From: a virus
IMG/VR virus record: IMGVR_UViG_3300021963_004266
Span: 1-49,677 of that record
DNA length: 49,677 bases
Reading direction: 5' to 3' (one strand)
Numbering within the stretch: the stretch's first letter is position 1; every line of letters starts with the position of its first letter. Positions 27,544-36,648 of this stretch are shown here, piece after piece. Under the pieces are notes generated by a model. It saw only the letters and a program-made list of their open reading frames with translations, ran no database searches and had not been told where the DNA came from. A program made the translations under genes and the position numbers.

Positions 27544-28327
27544 GGGTGTACTAGTATTTGCTTTTAATACTAATGTTGATTATGTTGGTATTGCTGACCT
27601 TACTAGTCAATTAATTGCACACAATTTAAAATTGCCAGTTACGTTAGTAACAGACTTAACAGGCGATCCTAAATTTGACTACGACCAAATTATTAGAATT
27701 AACAATACCGGGGATAATTTTAGAACTAACTTAAATGATCAAACCGTGACCTGGAGAAACTTTGGTAGATACATGGCCTACGAACTAAGTCCCTATGATG
27801 AAACAATTTTGTTGGACACAGACTATCTTGTCTTAGACAACAGTTTACTAAAATTGTTTAGCACAGAATTTGATTATAAGTTAATGCATCATAATGTAAC
27901 TCCTGCGGGTGCCAGTTATGAAATGATGGGCGAATATAGCCTTCCTTATATTTGGGCCACAGTTGTATTGTTTAGAAAAAGTGAACGTAGCCGATTATTC
28001 TTTAATCTAGTTGGCCGCATACAACGCAATTACGGATACTATTCTGTGTTATATAACATTCGTGAAGGCAACTATCGCAATGACTATGCATTTGCTATTG
28101 CTAATAATATTCTTAGTGGATATAACACCAACGAAGACCAAGGAATACCGTGGACTATGTTTACCATAGATAAAAAGATCGACAGTATTATGCTCACTGA
28201 TAACTTTGTGCAAATTAAACACAACGACAATGCAGTAGTGGTGCCCTATCAGAATATACATGTAATGGATAAAGTATATTTACAAAGCAGAGATTTTGAA
28301 CAAGTAGTGGAGGCTATCTGTGCATAA
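27512..28327 (+). CDS. Glycosyltransferase-like protein (GT-A fold, GT8-like)
   Basis: The 271-residue protein starts with a Rossmann-like segment (GVLVFAFNTNVDYVGIA) and carries ETILLDTDYLVLD. The DTD at residues 102-104 has the position and setting of the metal-binding DxD motif in GT-A glycosyltransferases such as family GT8. Cytoplasmic, with no signal peptide or membrane segment. The start at 27512 lies inside the previous gene (32-base overlap), and no better start is available. The next gene encodes a second protein of similar design, so the pair may act in sequence on one acceptor. Donor and acceptor cannot be predicted. Confidence 0.7.
   Translation: MQNSEKSAKSKGVLVFAFNTNVDYVGIADLTSQLIAHNLKLPVTLVTDLTGDPKFDYDQIIRINNTGDNFRTNLNDQTVTWRNFGRYMAYELSPYDETILLDTDYLVLDNSLLKLFSTEFDYKLMHHNVTPAGASYEMMGEYSLPYIWATVVLFRKSERSRLFFNLVGRIQRNYGYYSVLYNIREGNYRNDYAFAIANNILSGYNTNEDQGIPWTMFTIDKKIDSIMLTDNFVQIKHNDNAVVVPYQNIHVMDKVYLQSRDFEQVVEAICA
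28309..28313 (+). promoter_or_regulatory. Ribosome binding site deciding a GTG start
   Basis: GGAGG lies six bases before GTG 28320, inside the end of the previous gene. It supports a GTG start for the next glycosyltransferase-like gene. Confidence 0.6.
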
Positions 28328-29171
28328 AGAACAACAAGGATTTGTTACATTTGCAATCAACAATGATGTAGTTGATTATTTAGAACTTGCGTACTTACAA
28401 TGCCTAAATGTGAAAGCAACACAAAAAACAAATAGTTACGCAGTTATAGTGGACAAGGATACAATGGCTAAAGTCACTGATCGTCATCGGGCAGTATTTG
28501 ACTATGTGATAGAAGCCTATGATGTTGGCACAGGCCTTGGTATCCCATTTAGCAGAGAACCTCAAGTATTCCAACTAACACCGTTTAAAGAAACAATTAA
28601 ATTAGAAAGTGATTTATTGTTCACCCGCAGTATTGACCACTGGTGGACTGCATTTAGATTAAAAGATGTTTGTTTGAGCACAGGAGCAAGAGACTTTAGC
28701 GGTAGTAAATCTTCGGTTAGAAAATATAGAGAACTATTTGACGCCAATGCTTTACCGGATGTTTACAATGGGCTAATGTATTTTAGATATAGCCAAGACG
28801 CAGCAGACTTTTTTCAAATTGCGGCCAATATATTTTACGCCTGGGCCGAAATTTCAATTGAGCTTAGGAAGTATGATGAAATTGTGCCCACTACCGATGT
28901 TGTGTATGCCATTGCCGCACAAATACTTGGCGAAGAAACAGTTACTATGCCCAGCATGGATTTTATAAACTTTGTACACATGAAGTCTGAATTTAACGGG
29001 TGGAGCGATAACCGTAGTTGGATTGATACTGTAATGGGTGAGCGTGACGGAGATGTTATGCGTATTAACAACCTTAATCAATACCATCCCGTACATTACT
29101 TTGATAAAAACTATGCCACGGAAGAATTAATTAAATACTATGAATCAAGAAGAACTCAACTTTTGGCGTGA
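28320..29171 (+). CDS. Glycosyltransferase-like protein, second of the pair
   Basis: The 283-residue protein uses a GTG start with a good GGAGG site and overlaps the previous gene by eight bases. It opens with QGFVTFAINNDVVDYLELAYLQ, similar in layout to its neighbour, and has ETIKLESDLLFTRSIDHWW. Here ESD stands where GT-A enzymes have DxD, so metal binding may be altered. Later segments (PDVYNGLMYFRYS, VPTTDVVYAIAAQ) resemble the acceptor-side region of such enzymes. No membrane segment is present. The assignment is by fold-level pattern; the reaction is unknown. Confidence 0.6.
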   Translation: MHKEQQGFVTFAINNDVVDYLELAYLQCLNVKATQKTNSYAVIVDKDTMAKVTDRHRAVFDYVIEAYDVGTGLGIPFSREPQVFQLTPFKETIKLESDLLFTRSIDHWWTAFRLKDVCLSTGARDFSGSKSSVRKYRELFDANALPDVYNGLMYFRYSQDAADFFQIAANIFYAWAEISIELRKYDEIVPTTDVVYAIAAQILGEETVTMPSMDFINFVHMKSEFNGWSDNRSWIDTVMGERDGDVMRINNLNQYHPVHYFDKNYATEELIKYYESRRTQLLA

Positions 29172-29499
29172 AGTTGAATCGCTAATCAAACCTGTTGTTG
29201 AAACAGTATTTGAATATAGATTACACTACAACGACATTGGCAACATTACTATGTGCTCAATGTCCAATCACCCAGAATCCGCACAATACATTGTAGTAGA
29301 TCAACAGACATACGAAAACTATTTTCGTTATACTATTGTTGATGGAGCCCTTGTAAAAATAAAAACTGATGCAAAGTATTCTAGTAAGCTGAAACCGGCT
29401 GCTACAGGGATCGCTGTAGTACACGGGCATGCCGGATTAATAATTGAAGACACCGAATCACATAACAACATTGAACACTATGAGTACAGAAGTAATTGA
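29140..29499 (+). CDS. Small protein of unknown function
   Basis: The 119-residue protein begins inside the previous gene (32-base overlap). It has an acidic helical start (MNQEELNFWREVESLIK) and a beta-rich middle (YIVVDQQTYENYFRYTIV, GALVKIKTD), then GIAVVHGHAGLIIED. I do not recognise it. It has no signal peptide, membrane segment or catalytic motif. Its place between glycosyltransferase-like genes suggests an accessory or partner role. Confidence 0.6.
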   Translation: MNQEELNFWREVESLIKPVVETVFEYRLHYNDIGNITMCSMSNHPESAQYIVVDQQTYENYFRYTIVDGALVKIKTDAKYSSKLKPAATGIAVVHGHAGLIIEDTESHNNIEHYEYRSN

Positions 29500-30382
29500 C
29501 GTAGCAGACTTGGATTGTATATTCTTAACCTATGATGAACCTAATAAAGAAATTAACTGGATTAAAATCCAAAATATGGTACCTTGGGCAAAACGTGTTG
29601 ATGGCGTCACAGGCAGTGATGCGGCACACAAGGCAGCAGCCGATGCTAGCAATAGCGATCGTTTTATCCTTATTGATGGGGATAATATTCCTGAACCAGA
29701 TTTCTTCAATCTCCAATTACAGTTGGATAGTCGCAGTAATGATTGTGTGTTTCGTTGGAAGGCTCGTAACGCTGTTAATGGCCTTCTTTACGGAAACGGA
29801 GGAATGAGTTGCTGGACCAAAGAGTTTGTCTACAACATGCGTACACACGAAGCCAGTGACGGCACAGCAGAAAATGATGTAGAGTTTTGTTTTCATCCCA
29901 ACTATTGGGCAATGAATGATTGTTACAGTACTACATATCCTAATGCAACTCCCTTCCAGGCCTGGCGAGCCGGTTTCCGCGAAGGTATTAAGATGTGTCT
30001 AGACCGTGGAGCAAAACCTACCATAGAAGAATTTGAACGTCGTGTACATAATCGCAACTATGATCACTTGTGCGTATGGCAAAGCGTGGGTGCCGACGTT
30101 GAAAATGGTCTGTGGGCAATGTACGGAGCCAGACTGGGTACCTATATGTTAATGATCGACAATTGGGATTATAAACAAGTACAAGATTTTAATTGCCTTA
30201 AAATGATCTGGGATGATGGATTACAGTACAACGATCCTGCAAAAAGCATTGAACAATTAGCGGCACCATTGAAAACTAAATTAGGATTGCCTATTACTGC
30301 AATGAGTGCAGATGACAGTAGATTCTTTAAACATCACTACAAATCGCAATTTAAAAATCAAGGACCAATGATCCGTGAGTAA
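29480..30382 (+). CDS. Glycosyltransferase-like protein related to the C-terminus of the 46159 protein
   Basis: I place the start at ATG 29480 (300 residues; MSTEVIDVADLDCIFLTYDEP). A TTG at 29444 would extend it by 12 polar residues with no clear benefit. The N-terminal IFLTYDEPN and later RFILIDGDNIPEPDFF form the nucleotide-sugar side of a GT2-like GT-A fold, with DGD as the likely metal site. The segments VDGVTGSDAAHKAAADAS, ARNAVNGLLYGNGGMSCW and PFQAWRAGFREGIK align with VNGRTEAIRAAAEAS, AHNPVNGLEYGHQAMVCY and PWTTWRTAFREVVK in the protein at 46159. The two therefore share a domain. It immediately precedes the radical SAM array. Confidence 0.65.
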   Translation: MSTEVIDVADLDCIFLTYDEPNKEINWIKIQNMVPWAKRVDGVTGSDAAHKAAADASNSDRFILIDGDNIPEPDFFNLQLQLDSRSNDCVFRWKARNAVNGLLYGNGGMSCWTKEFVYNMRTHEASDGTAENDVEFCFHPNYWAMNDCYSTTYPNATPFQAWRAGFREGIKMCLDRGAKPTIEEFERRVHNRNYDHLCVWQSVGADVENGLWAMYGARLGTYMLMIDNWDYKQVQDFNCLKMIWDDGLQYNDPAKSIEQLAAPLKTKLGLPITAMSADDSRFFKHHYKSQFKNQGPMIRE

Positions 30383-31763
30383 ATCAGATTTTATGTCTAG
30401 TGCAGAGTTTATGAAGGACAATCTTGGTCCTGCACTCTGCCTGGCCAAATGGAAACAAGTGAGTTTACACCTGCCCACTGGACTAAACAATAGTTGTTAC
30501 CATCCACCGTTGCATCCCATTGATGCTACAAAATTAAAAGACAATCCTGGTGCATTACACAACACGGATCACAAAAAATCACAGCGTGTGATAATGTTAA
30601 AGAATGAAAAGCCCGAAGAGTGTAGTTACTGTTGGAATGTTGAAGCACACGGGCAATTAAGCGACCGACATTACCGCAGTGGCGAACCTTGGGCTGCTGT
30701 GGACTACGAAGCAATTAAAAATAGCACAGGAACAGAAGATGATGTTGTGCCTAGTTACGTTGAAGTAAATTTCAACCATGCTTGCAATCTTAGATGTAGC
30801 TATTGTTCACCACAGTTTAGCTCAAGTTGGCAAGCAGAAGTCGATAAGTTTGGCGCTTATCCTACTAGCACTCCTCACAATGATCCTGTACATTTCACTG
30901 GTAATCGACGACCTATCCCTGCAAGGGAAGATAACCCTTATGTAGATGCATTCTGGGAGTGGTGGCCAACTTTATATCCTAAGTTAAAACACTTTCGTAT
31001 GACCGGTGGCGAACCATTGATGGACAAAAATACCTACAAGGTATTTGACTACGTATTAGCATTACCTAATCCCGAGTTACATTTAAATGTAACCAGCAAC
31101 TTCTCTGTTGATGATGCATTGTTTAACAAATATATTGATTACGTTAAACAATTATGCAACACACAAATAGAACATTTCATGCAGTATGTTAGTCTCGATA
31201 GCGGCAACCATGCCCACGCAGAATACATTAGGCACGGACTAATATACAATAAGCTGTTTGAAAATGTACACAGGTATCTATATCAAGTACCGAATAGAAA
31301 TAGTCTAACGTTTATTATTACAATGAATAATTTAAGCGTACTTGGTATCCAACGTCAACTAGAATGGATATTAGAACTACGCAAACTATATAGCAAAACA
31401 TACCAACGTGTATGGTTTGATACTCCGTTGTTACGTACACCTACCTGGCAGAGTTTACAAATCTTACCTCCTGTTTATGCTGGCGTGTTGGAACGTGTTG
31501 CAGATTGGATGGAACTAAATTTAGAAACTCCAGAACAACCATTCCATGGATTTAAAGATTACGAAGTGCAACGTATGCGTAGAGACGTAGCGTGGATGAA
31601 AGAAGGTGCTAATTTAGATCCTGCTTATCTTAAACAACAACGTGCAGACTTTTATAGATTCTTCAGAGAACATGATAGTCGTCGAAAAACAGATTTTACA
31701 ACAACCTTCCCTGAAATGAAAGAATTTTGGAATGAGTGCAGATACTACGCAACTAATCCCTAA
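30375..31763 (+). CDS. Radical SAM protein 1 of 7 (type A)
   Basis: This 462-residue protein should use a [4Fe-4S] cluster and S-adenosylmethionine to start radical chemistry. CNLRCSYC places the cluster cysteines at 137, 141 and 144, and RMTGGEPLMDK gives the SAM-binding GGEP motif. Ahead of the core is a cysteine-bearing domain: ALCLAKW, NSCYHP and EECSYCWNVE. This looks like a SPASM/twitch-type auxiliary cluster domain at the N-terminus rather than the C-terminus, as known for a phage-associated 'twitch domain-containing radical SAM' family. The C-terminus reads RADFYRFFREHDSRRKTDF...TFPEM. The closest relative in the window is the protein at 33983. The start is GTG 30375, overlapping by eight bases; ATG 30393 is an alternative. 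The substrate is unknown. Confidence 0.85.
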   Translation: MSKSDFMSSAEFMKDNLGPALCLAKWKQVSLHLPTGLNNSCYHPPLHPIDATKLKDNPGALHNTDHKKSQRVIMLKNEKPEECSYCWNVEAHGQLSDRHYRSGEPWAAVDYEAIKNSTGTEDDVVPSYVEVNFNHACNLRCSYCSPQFSSSWQAEVDKFGAYPTSTPHNDPVHFTGNRRPIPAREDNPYVDAFWEWWPTLYPKLKHFRMTGGEPLMDKNTYKVFDYVLALPNPELHLNVTSNFSVDDALFNKYIDYVKQLCNTQIEHFMQYVSLDSGNHAHAEYIRHGLIYNKLFENVHRYLYQVPNRNSLTFIITMNNLSVLGIQRQLEWILELRKLYSKTYQRVWFDTPLLRTPTWQSLQILPPVYAGVLERVADWMELNLETPEQPFHGFKDYEVQRMRRDVAWMKEGANLDPAYLKQQRADFYRFFREHDSRRKTDFTTTFPEMKEFWNECRYYATNP

Positions 31764-32871
31764 CACCTTCTGCCCAGGTAAATGGGAAGAATTGTGCTTA
31801 AATATGAACTACAACTATGTCTATGGTTGCTGCGATGCCAAACCTTTGAAATTTGTAAAAGATTTCAATGAAGTACTAAATGAACAAAAAATAAATCTAC
31901 TCAATGGAATTAAAGACTCCAGTTGCAACTATTGTTGGAGTGTAGAGGCAGGTGGCAATTTAAGTAGACGTCACGAATACTTAAAAAAGTTTAATGGCGA
32001 CCTAACTCCATACACTACTAATACTGCCCCTGTTGATTTGTTTGAGATCAACTTGGGTAATGAGTGTAATTTTCAATGTGTTTACTGTAACCCAAAATAC
32101 AGTAGCGTGTGGGAAGCAGATGTAAGGAAACAACAGTATAAGGTTTTTTCTGATAGACATAATTATGAAATATTAGACAAAACAGAAACAACAATGTTAA
32201 GTGCAAACGAGCAGATTCTAAAGCAAGTTGGGCATACTAATATTGTTCGTATAATAGGTGGCGAGCCATTATATAATAAAAGACTATGGAGTTTACTTGA
32301 AGTAATTAATTCGAACGAATTGCACATTGCAACTAATTTATCTTGTAGTACGTCCCACATAGATCGTCTACTGAAATTTGCAGAAACAAAATTTAAAAAG
32401 ATACGATTACAAATTAGTTTAGAATCAACCGGCGAGATTGCGGAGTTTGTTCGGTACGGCACAGATTATAATGAGCTGGTTAAAAACATAGAGTATACCA
32501 TACATAATGCTCCATCAAACGTGTTAGTTAGTATTTCTTCTGCATTTAATAGTATTAGTATTCGAGATCTGGGAAACTTTACAAAAGTAGTTGAATCTTG
32601 GAGAACAGTGAGGCCTGAAATCCCGTGGGTATTTAATTATTGTATCAATCCAAGCATTCAGAGTTTTTATACGCTACCTAACAAATACAGAGAAGATATT
32701 CTTAAAGATATACAGTACGTAAAGACCCTCCAGCACATGGGACGAGTTGAGGTTGTTGAATCGGCCTTATTAAATTATAAATTTAACCCAACTATGCACA
32801 AAGAAATGAAGCATTTTATGCAACAATTTGCAGAACGCAAAAACATAGAAATACCTATATGTCTGGATTAA
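31732..32871 (+). CDS. Radical SAM protein 2 of 7 (type A, short)
   Basis: The 379-residue protein overlaps the previous gene by 32 bases. CNFQCVYC puts the cluster cysteines at 112, 116 and 119, and VRIIGGEPLYNK supplies the GGEP motif. The N-terminal domain has TFCPGKW, GCCDAKP and SSCNYCWSVEAGG, with the same CxxCW ending as the other type A members but a shorter intervening loop. It lacks the FFREHDxRR...FP ending of proteins 1 and 4, closing with MQQFAERKNIEIPICLD. It may be a diverged duplicate with a different substrate. Confidence 0.85.
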   Translation: MSADTTQLIPNTFCPGKWEELCLNMNYNYVYGCCDAKPLKFVKDFNEVLNEQKINLLNGIKDSSCNYCWSVEAGGNLSRRHEYLKKFNGDLTPYTTNTAPVDLFEINLGNECNFQCVYCNPKYSSVWEADVRKQQYKVFSDRHNYEILDKTETTMLSANEQILKQVGHTNIVRIIGGEPLYNKRLWSLLEVINSNELHIATNLSCSTSHIDRLLKFAETKFKKIRLQISLESTGEIAEFVRYGTDYNELVKNIEYTIHNAPSNVLVSISSAFNSISIRDLGNFTKVVESWRTVRPEIPWVFNYCINPSIQSFYTLPNKYREDILKDIQYVKTLQHMGRVEVVESALLNYKFNPTMHKEMKHFMQQFAERKNIEIPICLD

Positions 32872-34013
32872 ACAAGAACAAGGCATTTTGTATATTACCA
32901 TTCATACATCTACACGTTGATGAGCGTAATGATGTTAAACTATGTTGCGTTGCATCTCAACACACAGTGGACAAATACTCTACAGAATTTGATTTTAAAA
33001 CAAATCCTGCTTTGCAGCAAGTTAGGCAAGATATGCTAGATGGCAAACGTGTACCGCATTGTAAAACATGTTATGAGTTTGATGATGGCGGAACCGACAG
33101 CTTACGCACACGGGAAAATAAAGAATGGTCCAATACACTTGGAATCAATGACATCAAACAAGTCTCTACAGATTTAATTTATTACGATGTAAGGAATGAC
33201 AACTTATGTAATCTAGGATGCCGTATGTGCGGGCCGCAATCGAGTAGTCAATTAGAAAAAGAGTTTATAGAGATTGGATGGCCGGTCAGCTCTTCTGCAA
33301 AAAGTTTTGGGTTCAATGATGTCATTGACTTGGCCACAGTTAAGCGTGTTTATGTTGCTGGGGGAGAACCTAGCATTATGCCTACATTTAGACAATTTTT
33401 AAAACGTGCGGTTGAGTCCGGCAAAACAGATTTTGAACTTCGTATGAATACTAACGCTACAAATCTTAATAAGGAATACAGAGATTTATTAAAGAACTTT
33501 AAGTCTCTACACATTACAGTAAGTCTAGATGGATACGATCAAATTAATCGTTATATTCGGTGGCCCAGTGATTGGGATACTATCATTAAAAATGTACACG
33601 GGTTGTATGAAATCACCGAGCAGATATCATTTAATGTAACTGTTAGCATCTGGAATATCAGTAATTTAAGTCAATTAGTGTTTGCACTGGAAAAAGAATT
33701 TTCGTTACCGGACATATTATTAAATCGTGTAACGTACCCCGCATCAAATGAGTGTACAACTTTTCCTAATAAAGAATTAGCAATTACAGACCTAGTAAAA
33801 ATTAAAGAATCTAGATCGTACAACGGTAATATATCGTTTAGATCTAAGATTGATTATTATATCTCCGAAATGCAAAATAGTAAACTCAATAAGGTTGCAT
33901 TATGGAAATTTTTCAAGTACAATGATAGTCTTGACAAGAGTAGAAATATTAAACTACATGATTACATACCGGAATTAGAAATATGCCGCGAATTAATAAC
34001 GAAACAGATTTAG
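32859..34013 (+). CDS. Radical SAM protein 3 of 7 (type B)
   Basis: The 384-residue protein has cluster cysteines at 117, 121 and 124 (CNLGCRMC) and VYVAGGEPSIM. The N-terminal domain differs from type A: AFCILPFIHLHVDERND, then VKLCCVASQ and VPHCKTCYEFDD, matching the C-x-x-P-[WF]...CC...CxxC pattern of SPASM-like domains. The motif after the core cysteines, GPQSSSQLEKEF, matches the 'SSxW' position of its relatives, with Gln-Leu in place of Trp. It overlaps the previous gene by 13 bases and the next by 31. Confidence 0.83.
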   Translation: MSGLNKNKAFCILPFIHLHVDERNDVKLCCVASQHTVDKYSTEFDFKTNPALQQVRQDMLDGKRVPHCKTCYEFDDGGTDSLRTRENKEWSNTLGINDIKQVSTDLIYYDVRNDNLCNLGCRMCGPQSSSQLEKEFIEIGWPVSSSAKSFGFNDVIDLATVKRVYVAGGEPSIMPTFRQFLKRAVESGKTDFELRMNTNATNLNKEYRDLLKNFKSLHITVSLDGYDQINRYIRWPSDWDTIIKNVHGLYEITEQISFNVTVSIWNISNLSQLVFALEKEFSLPDILLNRVTYPASNECTTFPNKELAITDLVKIKESRSYNGNISFRSKIDYYISEMQNSKLNKVALWKFFKYNDSLDKSRNIKLHDYIPELEICRELITKQI

Positions 34014-35332
34014 AATACAAACGCAGAGTGATTGACATTAAGTCAGAGTCATTCTGCGGAGCAAAATGGTACAATGCCACCATTTGGCTGGGTAGCGGAC
34101 AAACAACTAGCTGTCATCACCCCTTACCTCATGCAATTGATGTTGATGAACTGAAAAAAAATCCCAAGGCATTGCACAACACCACCAAGAAGAAAATGGA
34201 ACGTGAGCAAATGCAAAAAGGCGAACGTCCGTCGGGTTGTGAATACTGCTGGAAGATTGAGGACATGAACACCGATGCTGTTAGCGACCGCGTGTATAAA
34301 ACAGTAATTTATAACGATGCGGATTTAGCCTACGCACATCGTACTCCTGCAAGCAAAGACATTGATTTACAAACATTGGAAATTGCGTTTGACCGCACTT
34401 GCCAGTTTGCTTGTAGTTATTGCAATCCTGCTTTTAGTAGCACATGGGTTAAAGATATACGAAACAACGGCGCTTATCAGGGATTGGTTAGCGACGGCAG
34501 GAATCATTTTACTCATGATCACGCATCCTCACAGCTTTACAAGTTTGGAGAACAAAATCCTTATGTTGATGCATTTTTTGCCTGGTGGGAAAAAGACCTA
34601 CACCGAACACTCAAAGAACTTAGAATAACTGGCGGTGAGCCATTGATGTCCGGTGAGACTTGGAAACTAATTGAATGGTTTAAAACTAACAAAGGAAAGA
34701 GTACTACACGACTTGCCATTAACAGCAATCTAGGTACAGACGTAGACATTGATCGGTTACTTGCAGCAATTGATGGGGTTGAAGTGGATCTCTACACAAG
34801 TAATGAATCTATGAGCTTACAGGCAGAATACATTCGCGACGGCCTGGTATTTGATGACTGGGCAAATAATGTAGAACGTTTACTTGACTCAGGTAAGTTC
34901 CGTGGGCTACATGTAATGTGTACTATTAACGCACTATGTCTTGATAGTTTGGATAGCTTTCTTGAAATGGTAATGAATTGGAAACGCGAATACGGAAAAG
35001 ACGCAATCAACTTTTCACTAAATATATTACGCTTCCCAAGTTTTCAATCACTAACAATCTTACCCGAAGACATTCGACTTGCTTATTATAACCGACTGCA
35101 TGCCTTTGCTGACAATTATAGACACGGCACAGAAATGCACGAGTTCGAATGGAATCAATTAACACGATTGCTGAACTATATCAGTGAAGTAAGCGAAGCA
35201 CACAAAGAAGCAATGTCAAAAAGTGTACTACAACGTGACTTTAAAAACTTTTTTGCACAATATGATCAACGCAGAAGTAAAAACTTTGCCGAGACATTCC
35301 CTGCACTAGCAGAATGGTATAATTCAATATAA
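33983..35332 (+). CDS. Radical SAM protein 4 of 7 (type A)
   Basis: The 449-residue protein is the clear sister of radical SAM 1. Cluster cysteines are 140, 144 and 147 (CQFACSYC), with LRITGGEPLMSGETW. The N-terminal domain reads SFCGAKW, TSCHHPLPHAIDVDEL, NPKALHN and SGCEYCWKIED, aligning almost residue for residue with SCYHPPLHPIDATKL, NPGALHN and EECSYCWNVEA. The end (DFKNFFAQYDQRRSKNFAETFP) also matches. Two such close copies in one operon suggest recent duplication and either dosage or closely related substrates. Confidence 0.86.
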   Translation: MPRINNETDLEYKRRVIDIKSESFCGAKWYNATIWLGSGQTTSCHHPLPHAIDVDELKKNPKALHNTTKKKMEREQMQKGERPSGCEYCWKIEDMNTDAVSDRVYKTVIYNDADLAYAHRTPASKDIDLQTLEIAFDRTCQFACSYCNPAFSSTWVKDIRNNGAYQGLVSDGRNHFTHDHASSQLYKFGEQNPYVDAFFAWWEKDLHRTLKELRITGGEPLMSGETWKLIEWFKTNKGKSTTRLAINSNLGTDVDIDRLLAAIDGVEVDLYTSNESMSLQAEYIRDGLVFDDWANNVERLLDSGKFRGLHVMCTINALCLDSLDSFLEMVMNWKREYGKDAINFSLNILRFPSFQSLTILPEDIRLAYYNRLHAFADNYRHGTEMHEFEWNQLTRLLNYISEVSEAHKEAMSKSVLQRDFKNFFAQYDQRRSKNFAETFPALAEWYNSI

Positions 35333-36648
35333 TGGCCGATAACTTAAACGATTACTACAAAGAATATAACTACGGTGCTCGTAAACCTGTATACATTAAA
35401 GAAGAAGAACTACGACCAGACCAACTTGATCGATTGATTAAGAGCAACGAGTTCTGTATGATTCCGTGGATTCATATGCATGCCTTTCCTGACGGGCGAG
35501 CATATCCTTGTTGTTTAAGTGAACCTCAACATCCTGTTGGAAATTTAAAAACGCAGACTATGCGCGACATTTGGAATGATGAGCCATTGAAGCTGATGCG
35601 TAAAAATATGCTAGACAATCAACCTTGTAAAGAGTGTACTAAATGTTACGAGCAAGAGCAAAGTAAATTGTTTAGCATGAGAGAAAGTGCTAACAAAAAC
35701 TTTGGACATCACGTTGGTTTAGTAGATGATACTAAAGAAGATGGCACCTACGAAGATTTTAAATTAAGATATTACGATATTCGATTTAGCAACTTATGTA
35801 ACTTTAGTTGCCGCACCTGCGGCAGTCTGTTCTCTAGTAATTGGTACAAGGATGAAAAAGCCGCAGGTTGGAATCCACAGCACCCACAGGTGATGTATGC
35901 TGGTAAAGACAAAGGTGACATGTGGGAGCAGATGCAAGAGCACATTCCACATCTAGAACAAATCTACTGGGCCGGCGGCGAGCCATTGATTATGGAAGAA
36001 CATTGGAAAGTACTCGACGAACTAGTTAAGCGCAAGATGTTCCATGTACGACTAATCTATAACACTAACTTCTCAGAGATGAAGTTTAAAGGACGCGACG
36101 TATTCGAAATGTGGAAACTGTTTGATTGCGTTAGCGTAGGTGCTAGTCTGGATGGCAGCCACAAGCGTGGAGAATATATCCGTAAAGGACAGGATTGGCA
36201 ACAAACTGTGGATAATCGTCGGCGCATGCTAGAAGTATGTCCTAATGTAGATTTTTATGTTAGTAGCACAATCAGCATGATGAATGTAATGCATATTACA
36301 GACTTCCACAGAGAATGGGTTGATCTGGGATTATTGCGTCCAATGGATTGGAATATCAATATCCTGCAACATCCACATCGTTACCGTGTTGACGTATTGC
36401 CCCAAAATCTCAAAGAGCAGGCTAAAGCTAAGATTGAAAAGCACTTGGAATGGTTACGTCCACTGGATAATCTAAGTCGTGCAGTTAGTGGATACGAAGG
36501 TGTTATTAACTTTATGATGCAACAGGATAGCACACATCAATTACCTGAATTCTTTAGAAACAATAACTTGATCGACGATGTACGCAATGAAAACTTCTTT
36601 GCAATATTTCCCGAACTAGCGGATATTAAACAATATGACCCTTCCTGA
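35332..36648 (+). CDS. Radical SAM protein 5 of 7 (type B)
   Basis: The 438-residue protein starts one base into the previous stop (TAATG). Cluster cysteines are 156, 160 and 163 (CNFSCRTC); the SAM motif is IYWAGGEPLIMEEHW. The N-terminal auxiliary domain is the clearest in the array: EFCMIPWIHMHAFPDG, AYPCCLSEPQHPVGN, TMRDIWNDEPLKLMR and CKECTKCYEQEQ. This has the order of a SPASM domain (C..PW, G..PCC, I.DIW, C..C), normally found after the radical SAM barrel. The C-terminus ends NENFFAIFPELADI, echoing the FP-ending of other members. Confidence 0.87.
   Translation: MADNLNDYYKEYNYGARKPVYIKEEELRPDQLDRLIKSNEFCMIPWIHMHAFPDGRAYPCCLSEPQHPVGNLKTQTMRDIWNDEPLKLMRKNMLDNQPCKECTKCYEQEQSKLFSMRESANKNFGHHVGLVDDTKEDGTYEDFKLRYYDIRFSNLCNFSCRTCGSLFSSNWYKDEKAAGWNPQHPQVMYAGKDKGDMWEQMQEHIPHLEQIYWAGGEPLIMEEHWKVLDELVKRKMFHVRLIYNTNFSEMKFKGRDVFEMWKLFDCVSVGASLDGSHKRGEYIRKGQDWQQTVDNRRRMLEVCPNVDFYVSSTISMMNVMHITDFHREWVDLGLLRPMDWNINILQHPHRYRVDVLPQNLKEQAKAKIEKHLEWLRPLDNLSRAVSGYEGVINFMMQQDSTHQLPEFFRNNNLIDDVRNENFFAIFPELADIKQYDPS

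Noticed and set aside
29444-29446. TTG as the start of the glycosyltransferase-like gene at 29480
   Set aside because: It adds only 12 unremarkable residues; ATG 29480 sits directly before the conserved-looking N-terminus.
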